From positions 4,154,001 through 4,218,000 of the forward strand of contig CAWDMP010000002.1 in NCBI GenBank assembly GCA_963803495.1: DNA of 64,000 nt, written 5' to 3'. Position numbers and translations under genes: made by a program. Each line of letters starts with the position of its first letter. Positions within the stretch are counted from its first letter, which is position 1. Under the pieces are notes generated by a model. That model searched no databases, was not told the origin of the DNA, and was given only the letters and a program-made list of their open reading frames with translations. Of this stretch, positions 8,009 to 16,292 are shown piece after piece. The stretch comes from Persicitalea sp963803495 (GTDB lineage: Bacteria; Bacteroidota; Bacteroidia; Cytophagales; Spirosomataceae).

Positions 8009-8461
8009 ATGAACCTAGAGCTAAGCGATCTGGAAGGAAAGTGGTACATCCATTATTCAGATTTTCCGATGTGGTTGAAAGGCGATAAACTGTATCCTAC
8101 ATTCAACTACAAAGTCGGGAAGCGGGACGGGAATGCGGGGCTCCACGATGAAGTAGTTTATGAAAAAAAGGGTCGGCAGAAGCGCATCGTCGGTTTCGAT
8201 ACGCCTACCGATCCCGGAAATACTACGTTCGTGTGGCGGGGCAATGGGTTGCTGAGTCTGCTGAAAAGTAAGTGGGAGATTCTTCATTTGGACGCAGAGC
8301 AGCAGTGGGCCATTATCCATTTCCAGAAGACGCTGTTCACGCCCGAGGGCTACGATGTAATCAGCCGGGAAAAGTGGCTGGGCGATCGACGTGAGTTGGA
8401 AATACGAAAGCAATTGAAAGTGCTTGGGATCGATGCGCTTTTGGTTAGGATTCGGCAATAG
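8009..8461 (+). CDS. Lipocalin-like hypothetical protein
   Basis: A 150-residue cytosolic protein without a signal peptide. The N-terminal DLEGKWYIHYSDFPMW resembles the GxW start of lipocalin-type barrels, and the alternating strands (TFVWRGNGLL, WEILHLDAEQQWAIIHFQKT) fit a small beta barrel. The C-terminus (ELEIRKQLKVLGID) is helical. I cannot name a substrate. It is divergent from the P-ATPase, with about 100 bases between them. Confidence 0.6.
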   Translation: MNLELSDLEGKWYIHYSDFPMWLKGDKLYPTFNYKVGKRDGNAGLHDEVVYEKKGRQKRIVGFDTPTDPGNTTFVWRGNGLLSLLKSKWEILHLDAEQQWAIIHFQKTLFTPEGYDVISREKWLGDRRELEIRKQLKVLGIDALLVRIRQ

Positions 8462-8518
8462 AGGTACTGGCCAGGATTTCCTCCTACACGCCCCAGTCGC
8501 TGTCCGTCGAAGCAAAGC

Positions 8519-8986
8519 CTAGGGATTATCGTCGTACCACTCGAAGGCATAATTTTCTTCAAATTCGATCCCGTTTCTTTCTAACAAAGCCAAGTACTCT
8601 TCCCTGAAACTTCGAGTGCGGTGATGTTCGGCTTGATTGACGACGTAGTTGTACACCTTATCTTTCTGCGAAGGACTCACCGAAAAAACGCCGTAACCTT
8701 CCTGCCAGGCAAAATTTCTGGCGATGCCCTGTTCCTTAATGAAAAGTGTGGAATTAGTTTTGATGTCCCGAACCAAATCTGCGATCAAAGTCGTGGGGTT
8801 GATGCTGAGTAAAATGTGAATGTGGTTCGGCATACAATGGATTGCCAGCACCCTGGTTTTGCGATTATTGCCAATTCCCGTGATGTATTTTTGTACCTGC
8901 TCCCGATGGGTTTCTTTCACTACATTGGCTCGGCCTTTCACAGCGAAAATGACGTGAATATAGAGTTGGGAAAAGGTGTTGGGCAT
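8519..8986 (-). CDS. REP-associated tyrosine (Y1, IS200-like) transposase
   Basis: A 155-residue single-strand DNA transposase of the IS200/RAYT type. Visible hallmarks are the opening FSQLYIHVIFAVKGR, the HUH pair in CMPNHIHILLSI, and the catalytic Tyr region KVYNYVVNQAEHHR. Such proteins nick and join hairpin-tipped DNA, and the REP-linked subgroup is thought to spread short palindromic repeats. REP-like units begin about 130 bases from its start codon (9105-9247), which supports that subgroup. The ORF looks intact. Confidence 0.88.
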   Translation of the reverse strand: MPNTFSQLYIHVIFAVKGRANVVKETHREQVQKYITGIGNNRKTRVLAIHCMPNHIHILLSINPTTLIADLVRDIKTNSTLFIKEQGIARNFAWQEGYGVFSVSPSQKDKVYNYVVNQAEHHRTRSFREEYLALLERNGIEFEENYAFEWYDDNP

Positions 8987-9104
8987 TGCGGATAGAAGTT
9001 TTTATAGTTGTTGATTGTGATGATATACAGCCAACAAATGGGCGTAGGGCCAGGCAACCGCTGCTGTCTGTCATTGATGAAACGGAAGTATAATCGTCGC
9101 CCGC

Positions 9105-9247
9105 AATAGTACCCCGTAGGGGTCGGCCCCTACGGGGCGCAAAGCGTCGGTGTCAATTCGTTTGCTATTAACAGTCGGCCCCTACGGGGCGCAAAGCATT
9201 GGGACTATTACGCTTGCTATTAACAGGTGACCCCTCCGGGGCGTGCT
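9105..9247. repeat. Three REP-like units beside the Y1 transposase
   Basis: Units start at about 9122, 9174 and 9227 (52-53 bp period). Each has a GC hairpin (GGCCCCTACGGGGCG or GACCCCTCCGGGGCG), and two are preceded by GCTATTAACAG. Between the units lie a shared CGCAAAGC and variable filler. The rest of 8987-9250 carries no gene. Confidence 0.75.
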
Positions 9248-9250
9248 GAG

Positions 9251-9592
9251 TTAGATATTATAGAAAATCCTAAGCGAATCATTTATCCGCTCGGTCAGAA
9301 TTTCAATTAGTTCTTCATCCATAAAATCATAGACATCTCCAATATTCAGGATTTCTATATCCGGTAGTTCAAGATGCCTGTAAGTACCCCAGATTCTTGC
9401 CCTTTGTCCGGCTTCCATTACAAACACCAAATCCGCCCAATTTAAGTCGTTTTCGGTTATTTTCCTGTCGCTCTTGGGGCTTAACCCCACCGACCGGATA
9501 TTGAAACGATTGTCGTTTTTGAATATATATTCCGCCGTTCTGCTGCGTCTTTTGTTTCGGCCACAAACGACCAGAGTATTGGGTCTGTCCAT
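9251..9592 (-). CDS. Low-molecular-weight phosphatase-like protein
   Basis: A 113-residue protein with the CX5R-S phosphate loop VVCGRNKRRSRTAEYIF near the N-terminus and the later segment LNWADLVFVMEAGQ, the order seen in low-molecular-weight tyrosine phosphatases and related arsenate reductases. It is shorter than a typical LMW-PTP (about 150), and I do not see the canonical DP acid loop. It belongs to a compact bacterial subgroup, perhaps with another phosphoester substrate. It starts 10 bases after the GH3 stop codon, so the two are probably co-transcribed. Confidence 0.75.
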   Translation of the reverse strand: MDRPNTLVVCGRNKRRSRTAEYIFKNDNRFNIRSVGLSPKSDRKITENDLNWADLVFVMEAGQRARIWGTYRHLELPDIEILNIGDVYDFMDEELIEILTERINDSLRIFYNI

Positions 9593-9601
9593 CGTTTTCT
9601 T

Positions 9602-12581
9602 TTATAAACTACCCCTACCTCGTCCCAGCCCCTCATACACCGCATCCATAATCGACGTCCTGATATTCAGCGTATAGAGCTTGGTATTCTCCCGCGTGGG
9701 GTACACGCGGTTTGAAAGGAAGACGAAATCCAGGTTGTAGGTTGGATCCATCCAGACCATGATGCCGGTGTAGCCCGTGTGGCCGAAGCTGGCCGGGCTG
9801 GCGTAGCGCGGCGCGTTGCCGGTGTACTGGAAACTGGGCTTGTCGAAGGCGATGCCGCGGCGGCTGCCGAGCTCGGGGTACTGGTAGCGCGTAAACTCGA
9901 AGAGGGCGTCGCTACTGATGTACTGCTTGCCGCCGTAGTAGCCATTTTGCAGGTACATCTGCATGATTTTCATCAGGTCGTTGGCGTTGCCGAATAGTCC
10001 AGCGTGGCCGCTGAGGCCGCCCAGCATCGCCGCGCCCTCGTCGTGTACCTGGCCGTGCAGTTGGGTCATGCGGAAAAATGTATCACGCTCGGAAGGAACG
10101 ATTTGGTCCAGATTATAGAATCGCTTCGGGTTGAAAGTGAGCGAATTGGCCCCAATCGGCTCGTAGTAGTTCTTCTTCAAATAGTCCTCAAATTCCACGC
10201 CCGTGATATTCTTGACCACGGTAGGGTACATGATAAACGACAAGTCGCTGTACACGTAGCCCTCCTCGGGATTCAGAGGCGATTCCTTGATGGTTTTCTC
10301 GATGACATCGCGGAAGTTTTTGCGAATAAAAAGGCTGTCGCCCACCACCGAAGTGGGGTAGTTAGCCGATTTTGTGGTGCTGAACGTATTCCTCTTCCAA
10401 CTGCCATCGGGCTTTTTGGCCTCACGCCAAAACTCAATCCAGGATTTGAGCCGGGCGCTGTGGGTCAGTACCTTGCGCCAGGGAAGATCGGCCTTATTAG
10501 ATTTTTCAAGAAAGGGCAGGTAGTCTTTCATCGTGGCGTCGAGATCGAACTTCTTCTGGTCGTACAGGCTCAGCAACGCCAGCGTGGAAGCGGTCACCTT
10601 GGTCACGGAAGCGAAGTCGTAGAGATCATCGATCTGTACGGGTCGGGTACTTTCGTAGGTATGCTTGCCGTACGCTTTGCGGAAGAACACTTTGCCCTCT
10701 TTGGCGAGTTGCACCACGCAACCGGGCGTGGCTTTCTGGGACAAGGCGTAATTCGCAATCGAGTCGATCTTGTAGGTAATCCATTTGGAGTCCAGACCGA
10801 CCTCTTCGGGAATCGTGTATTTCAGGCGTTTCAGATCGGGCGTGGTAATTCCTGCGCCGTAGGGAAACTGCGCGTTGACCGTAACGGGCAGGCGGCCCTC
10901 GGCCGGAATGGCCCCGAAAATCAACTGCGCCGACAAGTCTTCAGTGTAGGGCGTAAGTTGGTACGCCATCACAATGGCTTTGGCGCGCTCAGGCTGTTTG
11001 ATTTTATTAAGTACGTAAGGATTGCCAAAGAGCGTGACGGCGGCTTTGCCCGTGGCCAGTAGTTTGTCGAGTGCGACCGTCATCTCACCAGTCATACCAT
11101 AGTTGGCGCGGGGCGAGATGCTGTACTGATGCACGCCCACCAGCAGCAGGTCGTAGCCTTTGATTTTGGCTTCTAACCCGGCCAACTGTTCCGCGCTGAG
11201 GTTGCGGGGGAGGGTGTAGGTATCGACCTTCGTGTAGAGATTCAGCGTTTTTTGGAAGGTACTCATCGAATCCGCGCCCAACGATATGGCGGCGATTTTC
11301 AGACTGTCGAGGCGACGGAGTGGCAGGAGATCGCCATCATTTTTAAGTACCGTCAAAGCCTTTTCGGTCAAGAGGCGGTTGGTTAGGTCGGCGGCGGCAG
11401 GGTTGAGATCATCGTAGAGATTGGCCCGATCGATGGGCTTGAAACGGTCCAGCCCGGCCCAGGCCTTGGCCTGTAGTACCTTATAGCAGCGTGCGTTTAC
11501 GTCGGCTTGCGTGAGGGTACCGGCGGCAATGGCTTTCTTGATTTCGGCGATGGCCTTGGGTACGTCTTCCGTAAATTCCAGCAGATCCATGCCCGCTTCC
11601 AGTCCCATCGCGTCGGCTTTGCCGTCGGAGAAGTACTTGGTCATGCCCTTCATGTTCATGGCGTCGGAGTAGATCAACCCTTTGAAGCCCAGCTCATCCT
11701 GCAATAATCTGGTGACGATGGGCTTCGAGAGCGTCGAAGGCAGGTTGGGCGTCTTGTCCAGCGCTGGAATGCTCAAGTGCGCGATCATGGTGCCGCTCAG
11801 TCCGTGGTCGATCAGCTGCCGGAACGGGTACAACTCCAGCGACTCAAGCTCGGCAAGGGTCTTAGGAATCAGGGGCAGGTCGTAGTGTGAGTCGGTACCC
11901 GTGTCGCCGTGGCCTGGAAAGTGCTTGGCGCTGGTCAGGATGCCGTTGTACTGCATCCCCTTCATGTAGGCCAGCGCCTTTTCGGCCACGCGGTACTTGT
12001 TTTCGCCAAACGACCGGAAGTTAATGACCGGGTTGTTGGGATTGTTGTTCACATCGGCCACGGGGGCAAAGTTGACGTGTACGCCCAGCCGCTTCATCTG
12101 CCGGGCCAGCTGCGCGCCCATGTCGAAAATCAGGTCGTCATGCCCCTGCATCGCGCCCAGCGTCATCTGGTAAGGATAGCGCACGGTGCTGTCGATGCGC
12201 ATGGCGAGGCCCCACTCGGCGTCCATCGCGACCAGTAACGGCGTTTTGGAGAGCGCCTGGTACTCGTTAGTCAGCCGCGCCTGCGGGTCGGGACCACCCT
12301 GGAAGAAAGACCACGCCGCCGACTTTATTCTCCCGAATCAACTTCTTGACGTAGTCGGGATTGCTACGCTCTGTACCGATGAGCGAACGCTTGACGTCGG
12401 AGGTCGCCGCCACCATAATGAGCTGCGCGATGCGCTCGTCGGGCGTAAGGCTCTTAAACACCGAGTCGACCCACGCTTGCCGGGAGGCGTCGAGGCGCAG
12501 GAACTCGGGTTTGGTTTGGGCTTGGGTAGTTTGGGTTTGGAAAAAAATAAGGGCAGCGAGCAGCAATAAGGCTTTTTTCAT
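9602..12581 (-). pseudogene. GH3 glycosidase fused to serine hydrolase, one frameshift
   Basis: About 992 residues once a single extra base in the AAA run at 12306-12308 is ignored. Order: signal peptide (MKKALLLLAALIFFQ...TQAQ); GH3 catalytic domain with SAKHFPGHGDTGTDSHYDLP and the nucleophile loop IYSDAMNMKGM; a C-terminal GH3 subdomain; then a beta-lactamase-fold serine hydrolase with SxxK in ASVTKVTAS and GHTGYTGIM. GH3 enzymes with these motifs are beta-N-acetylhexosaminidases of the NagZ/BglX type, so a role in turning over muropeptides or chitin-like sugars outside the inner membrane is plausible. Its ATG overlaps the HicB stop (ATGA). Confidence 0.88.
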
Positions 12582-12778
12582 AGTAAGATTAGGTACGGGA
12601 GCTGATTAGAGGATTCTACGACCTGCTCTTCGAGGCAAATTTCGATTACTTCTTTAATGTTTGTCATGGCTTCATCAATAGTTTTGCCGTAAAAGTGAGA
12701 ACCGTTGAAGGTGGGGCAGGAAGCGATGAAGATACTGTCTTCATCTTGTTCGATGACAATGGGAAAGTGGAGTTTCAT
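12578..12778 (-). CDS. hicB: HicB-family antitoxin-like protein
   Basis: About 66 residues starting MKLHFPIVIEQDEDSIFIAS with the HicB phrases SCPTFNGSHFYGKTIDEAM and NIKEVIEICLEE. HicB is the RNase-H-like partner that neutralises the mRNA-degrading HicA toxin. No hicA is visible on either side, so this is an orphan or has another partner. Its stop overlaps the GH3 start as ATGA, which suggests translational coupling. The ATG at 12778 is chosen because family similarity begins there; the upstream eight codons are not conserved. Confidence 0.8.
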   Translation of the reverse strand: MKLHFPIVIEQDEDSIFIASCPTFNGSHFYGKTIDEAMTNIKEVIEICLEEQVVESSNQLPYLILL

Positions 12779-12881
12779 GATTGGTGTAAATGGTCCTGTC
12801 AAATTTGATGCTTTTCAGTTGAAAACACAAATGCTAACAGAAAGTGCTTGAATAATCGCTCAATATTTATACGCTCCCTTC

Positions 12882-14057
12882 TCACCCCAAAAACACCCCC
12901 AACACCAACCCGCCCAGAATCAAAACGTAAGGCGGTAATCTGGTGAGAAAAAGCAGCGCCAAAGTACCCAGTACCGTCGCCAGCGATACCCAGCTCGTAG
13001 CCATCGGCACGAAGAGCGTGGCCGCCGCCGCCAGCGTGAGGCCGACGCTCGTGGCGTGGACGCCCTGCAACGAAGCCCGCACGCCCCGGTACTTTTTGAG
13101 CTGATCCCAGAAACGATATACGAAGAATATCAGGAAGGTACCCGGCAGGAAAATCCCCACCGTCGCGACCAGCGCCCCAACAATCTGCCCGCTCACGCCC
13201 TGATGCTGCATCGACATCGCCCCCACGTAGGTCGAAATCGAAAATACCGGACCGGGTACCACCTGCGTCAGGGCCATGCCTGTCAGGAATTCTTCCTGCG
13301 TGAGGTAGTGCTTGAACTCGACGAACTCGTTATAAAGCATCGGGATGAGTACCTGTCCGCCGCCGAACACCAGACTGCCGTTTCGGTAGAAGTTCTCGAA
13401 CAGCCGCACGGGCAGCGACTGCGTCACGGCGCCCAGTACCGCCGCGCCTACCAGCACACTCAGCCACAAAATGAAATTGGACCACTCGATGTGTAGCGGG
13501 GTCTTCTCCATCTTGGCGTGTTGCTGATAGTTGAGCGAAGCGACCACGCCCCCCGCAATGACCAGCAGGGGCGTAACGTAGGGCGATGGAAATACAAAGG
13601 CGATCACGGCCGATAGGATCAGGAGAACGACGCCCTGCCGGTCGCGCACCACCCGCCGCCCGATGCGGTAGCCGCCGTGCATGAGCAGCGCCACGGCCAT
13701 CGGCCCGACGAAGCGGGCAAATTCCAGCGAGATATTCCGTTTTTCCAGAAAATAAATGGCCAGCGCCGCCAGCGTCATCAGCGTCATGGCGGGCAGCGAC
13801 CACACCAGCACCGTGATGTAGGCCAGTCCCGCGCCCCCGATCTTAAAGCCCAGCGCCGTGATGGTCTGCGTGGAGGTAGGGCCGGGCAAGATCTGACACA
13901 GTGCCTGCAATTCCAGCAGTTCCTCTTCGGTGAGGTACCGCCGCTTGATCACCAGCAAGTCGAGCATCATCACCAGATGTACCTGCGGCCCACCGAAGGC
14001 GGTAAAGGCCAGCACCAGCACATCTTTCAGGAAAATGATGTATCGAATTCGACGCAT
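12882..14057 (-). CDS. chrA: Chromate transporter (ChrA/CHR family)
   Basis: A 391-residue membrane protein with the duplicated CHR architecture. The first half has LVLAFTAFGGPQVHLVMM and LCQILPGPTSTQTITALG; the second half repeats the signature with FGGGQVLIPML and MALTQVVPGPVFSISTYVG. About ten transmembrane segments are visible. The family exports chromate by proton antiport, but many members lie in genomes with no chromate resistance, so the natural substrate is uncertain. It starts 16 bases after the 2OG-oxygenase stop on the same strand, so the two probably form an operon. Confidence 0.88.
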   Translation of the reverse strand: MRRIRYIIFLKDVLVLAFTAFGGPQVHLVMMLDLLVIKRRYLTEEELLELQALCQILPGPTSTQTITALGFKIGGAGLAYITVLVWSLPAMTLMTLAALAIYFLEKRNISLEFARFVGPMAVALLMHGGYRIGRRVVRDRQGVVLLILSAVIAFVFPSPYVTPLLVIAGGVVASLNYQQHAKMEKTPLHIEWSNFILWLSVLVGAAVLGAVTQSLPVRLFENFYRNGSLVFGGGQVLIPMLYNEFVEFKHYLTQEEFLTGMALTQVVPGPVFSISTYVGAMSMQHQGVSGQIVGALVATVGIFLPGTFLIFFVYRFWDQLKKYRGVRASLQGVHATSVGLTLAAAATLFVPMATSWVSLATVLGTLALLFLTRLPPYVLILGGLVLGVFLG

Positions 14058-14073
14058 AGAGAGGGGTATATAT

Positions 14074-15030
14074 TTATTTTTTCAACCCCAACTCCCGCAA
14101 CCTTTCATCCAAAAATTCGCCCGCCGTCATGTCGACGTACATCCTGGGGTGCTCGGCGTCCACACAATCTTCCAGACAGGTCAGGTCCATGTCGCCGCGC
14201 GGGTGCATGAAAAACGGAATAGAATAGCGCGAGCTCCCCATTTTCTCGCGCGGCGGATTGACCACGCGGTGGATCGTCGACTTGAGCTTGTGGTTGGTCA
14301 GCCGGTCGAGCATGTCGCCCACGTTGACGACAATCTGGTCGGGCAGGGCCGTGATGGCGATCCACTGCCCGTCGCGCCGGAGTACTTCCAGCCCCTCGGC
14401 GCTGGCCCCCATCAGCAGCGTGATGAGGTTGATGTCGCCGTGGGCGGCGGCCCGCACGGCGTCTTTGGGTAGGGCGTCGGGGTCGGGAATCGGGAAGTAG
14501 TGCAGCGCCCGCAAGATGCTGTCGCCGTTTTCGACTTTGTCGTCGAAGTAGTGCTCGGGCAAGTCGAGGTACAGCGCCAGGGCCTGCAGCAACGTACGCC
14601 CGGTGTTTTCAAAAGTCCGGTACACCAGTGTGGTATAGGCCTCGAAGCCGGGCATATCGTCGGGAAAGACATTGGCGACCATACCCTCGATTGGCTCGGG
14701 CTGACCGACGTGGTAGAATTCCTTCAAGTCGGCCACCTTAAAGCCTTTGGCCGTTTCCTTTCCCTTACCGATGTAGCCGCGCTGTCCGAAAAGTTCTTCG
14801 TGTTCGTACTTCTTTTTTTCTGCTTCCGGCAGCGAAAAAAACTGCTGCACCTGCTCGTAGAGTTTGGTGCGCATTTCTTCGGTGAGGCCGTGGTTCTTGA
14901 TCGCCACGAAGCCGATGGTGTTGAAGGCCGCGCCGAGTTCGGCCACGAATTGGGCCTTAGTTTCGGGATCGCCGGCGGTGAAATCGTGCAGGTCGAGCGA
15001 AGGTACTTCGTTCATGAGTTGGTTTTCCAT
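14074..15030 (-). CDS. 2-oxoglutarate/Fe(II) oxygenase (isopenicillin N synthase-like)
   Basis: About 318 residues. The N-terminal DIOX_N part (EVPSLDLHDFTAGD, TIGFVAIKNHGL) precedes the double-stranded beta-helix core with HxD in AAAHGDINLITLLMG, the distal His in KSTIHRVVNPP, and an Arg-Ser pair (SSRYSIPFFMHP) that binds 2-oxoglutarate. These enzymes couple 2-oxoglutarate decarboxylation to hydroxylation or ring chemistry; the substrate cannot be read from sequence. I chose ATG 15030 (MENQLMNEV) rather than 15081, since the extra codons match no family. It is followed closely by chrA. Confidence 0.85.
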   Translation of the reverse strand: MENQLMNEVPSLDLHDFTAGDPETKAQFVAELGAAFNTIGFVAIKNHGLTEEMRTKLYEQVQQFFSLPEAEKKKYEHEELFGQRGYIGKGKETAKGFKVADLKEFYHVGQPEPIEGMVANVFPDDMPGFEAYTTLVYRTFENTGRTLLQALALYLDLPEHYFDDKVENGDSILRALHYFPIPDPDALPKDAVRAAAHGDINLITLLMGASAEGLEVLRRDGQWIAITALPDQIVVNVGDMLDRLTNHKLKSTIHRVVNPPREKMGSSRYSIPFFMHPRGDMDLTCLEDCVDAEHPRMYVDMTAGEFLDERLRELGLKK

Positions 15031-15150
15031 GGGGAATAGGGGGTATTTGTTTAAATAAACCGATTTTTTGGAACATAACACTGAGAAACAGGCTTTTCAG
15101 AAAGTAGTACTTGTTTTAGGCTAAGCAAAAATCAACATTTTATCCTTCCT

Positions 15151-15786
15151 ATGAAAACCATCGCCCTATTCGGAGCCACCGGCCAAAGCGGTCAGCCCTT
15201 TTTGGAAAAAGCCCTCGCCGCCGGGTACACCATCAAAGCCCTCGTGCGCGATGCTGCCAAAGTCACCCAAAAATCCGATCGCCTGGAACTAATTGTCGGC
15301 GACGTACTCAACGCCGCCGATGTGAACGGTACCATCCTGGGTGCCGACCTCGTCGTGAGCCTGATCGGGCATGTGAAGGGCTCACCCGAATGGGTACAGA
15401 CCGACGGCATCCGCAACATGGTAGCCGCCATGAAGCAGCACAACGTCGAGCGTATCATTTCGCTGTCGGGTGGGGCGGTACCTTTTCCCGAAAAAGACCA
15501 GCCTAAATTTACGGACAAAGTTTTCGGGTTTATCATGAATACCTTTTTCTCAAAAGTCATCAAGGACGCCGAAAAACATACCGAAGTACTACGCGAGAGT
15601 GGACTTAAATGGGTGGTCGTGCGTGGCCCTCGCCTGACCAACGACCCCGCCGAAGGCAAGTACCGCGTAGGTTGGGTCGGGGTCAATTCGGGCACGAAAC
15701 TCACCCGCGCCGACCTGGCCGATTTTCTCATCAAGCAAGTCGAAGACGAGACTTACAACGGGCAGATGCCGTTTGTGAGCGCTTAG
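15151..15786 (+). CDS. NAD(P)-binding atypical SDR (NmrA-like)
   Basis: A 211-residue Rossmann protein. The N-terminal glycine motif IALFGATGQSGQPFLEKAL binds NAD(P), then VGDVLNA gives the acidic turn after the second strand. There is no YxxxK catalytic pair, which places it among atypical SDR/NmrA-type proteins that act as reductases or redox sensors. The C-terminus (LTRADLADFLIKQV) is typical. It is divergent from the 2OG-oxygenase. Confidence 0.85.
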   Translation: MKTIALFGATGQSGQPFLEKALAAGYTIKALVRDAAKVTQKSDRLELIVGDVLNAADVNGTILGADLVVSLIGHVKGSPEWVQTDGIRNMVAAMKQHNVERIISLSGGAVPFPEKDQPKFTDKVFGFIMNTFFSKVIKDAEKHTEVLRESGLKWVVVRGPRLTNDPAEGKYRVGWVGVNSGTKLTRADLADFLIKQVEDETYNGQMPFVSA

Positions 15787-15857
15787 CTTAAGGGTGCTAC
15801 GAGTTTTGGATTTACAATGCTGGTGCAAATTTGTATTTTTGAAAAAAAAGCAAATCT

Positions 15858-16064
15858 ATGCCTTTACTCAGTCTAAACATTCCTGCTGATTTAGCCAATG
15901 AGTTGAACAGTTTTAAAAGCGACCGCGACACCGTGGTTGTCGATGCTATTCGTCAGTACTTGGCTGCTCAAGTAAATGAGAGCGATATTGAAGATGCGGC
16001 GGCTCAGGACAACGGTACTGATTTCTTGACTATCCAAGAAGTCGACTACTATATGGCACTGTGA
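15858..16064 (+). CDS. Ribbon-helix-helix-like antitoxin
   Basis: A 68-residue protein with a strand-helix opening (MPLLSLNIPADLANELNSF) and a second helix (TVVVDAIRQYLAAQV), the layout of ribbon-helix-helix antitoxins, followed by an acidic tail (ESDIEDAAAQ). Its stop codon overlaps an ATG that opens a MazF-like peptide, so this is the antitoxin half of a broken mazEF-type pair. Confidence 0.6.
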   Translation: MPLLSLNIPADLANELNSFKSDRDTVVVDAIRQYLAAQVNESDIEDAAAQDNGTDFLTIQEVDYYMAL

Positions 16065-16099
16065 TGAAGCACGGCGAAATCTGGCTAGTTGACTTTTGA
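16064..16099 (+). pseudogene. MazF-like toxin remnant (N-terminal 11 residues)
   Basis: The peptide MKHGEIWLVDF is the family's standard opening (MxxGEIWxVDF) of MazF/PemK mRNA interferases. A TGA follows and the remaining ~100 residues are not found; a REP-like palindrome starts within about 50 bases. I infer deletion of the toxin gene body. Confidence 0.6.
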
Positions 16100-16146
16100 A
16101 AACTGCTTTTAATATCATTGAATACACTTGCCGAATCAGTACTTCC

Positions 16147-16245
16147 ATTGCCCCGGGCTTTAGCCTGGGGATGCCTGAGAATCGGCCCAAAGGCTGAAGC
16201 CCAAGGCAATGGAGCCGCAATGCATCTGAAGGCGAAAGCCTTAAC
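16147..16245. repeat. REP-like nested palindrome
   Basis: An outer inverted repeat CCATTGCC...GGCAATGG encloses GGGCTTTAGCC and GGCTGAAGCCC hairpins. A second element, CATCTGAAGGCGAAAGCCTT with its CAGATG partner, follows. It is unrelated in sequence to the units at 9.1 kb. Confidence 0.65.
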
Positions 16246-16292
16246 CAGATGACGTAGCTAAACCTTTGAGTATTAAGTAAGGCAGTAATTCA

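Noticed and set aside
9105..9247. CRISPR array
   Set aside because: Three palindromic units with semi-conserved gaps and no cas genes; the layout fits REP units beside their transposase.
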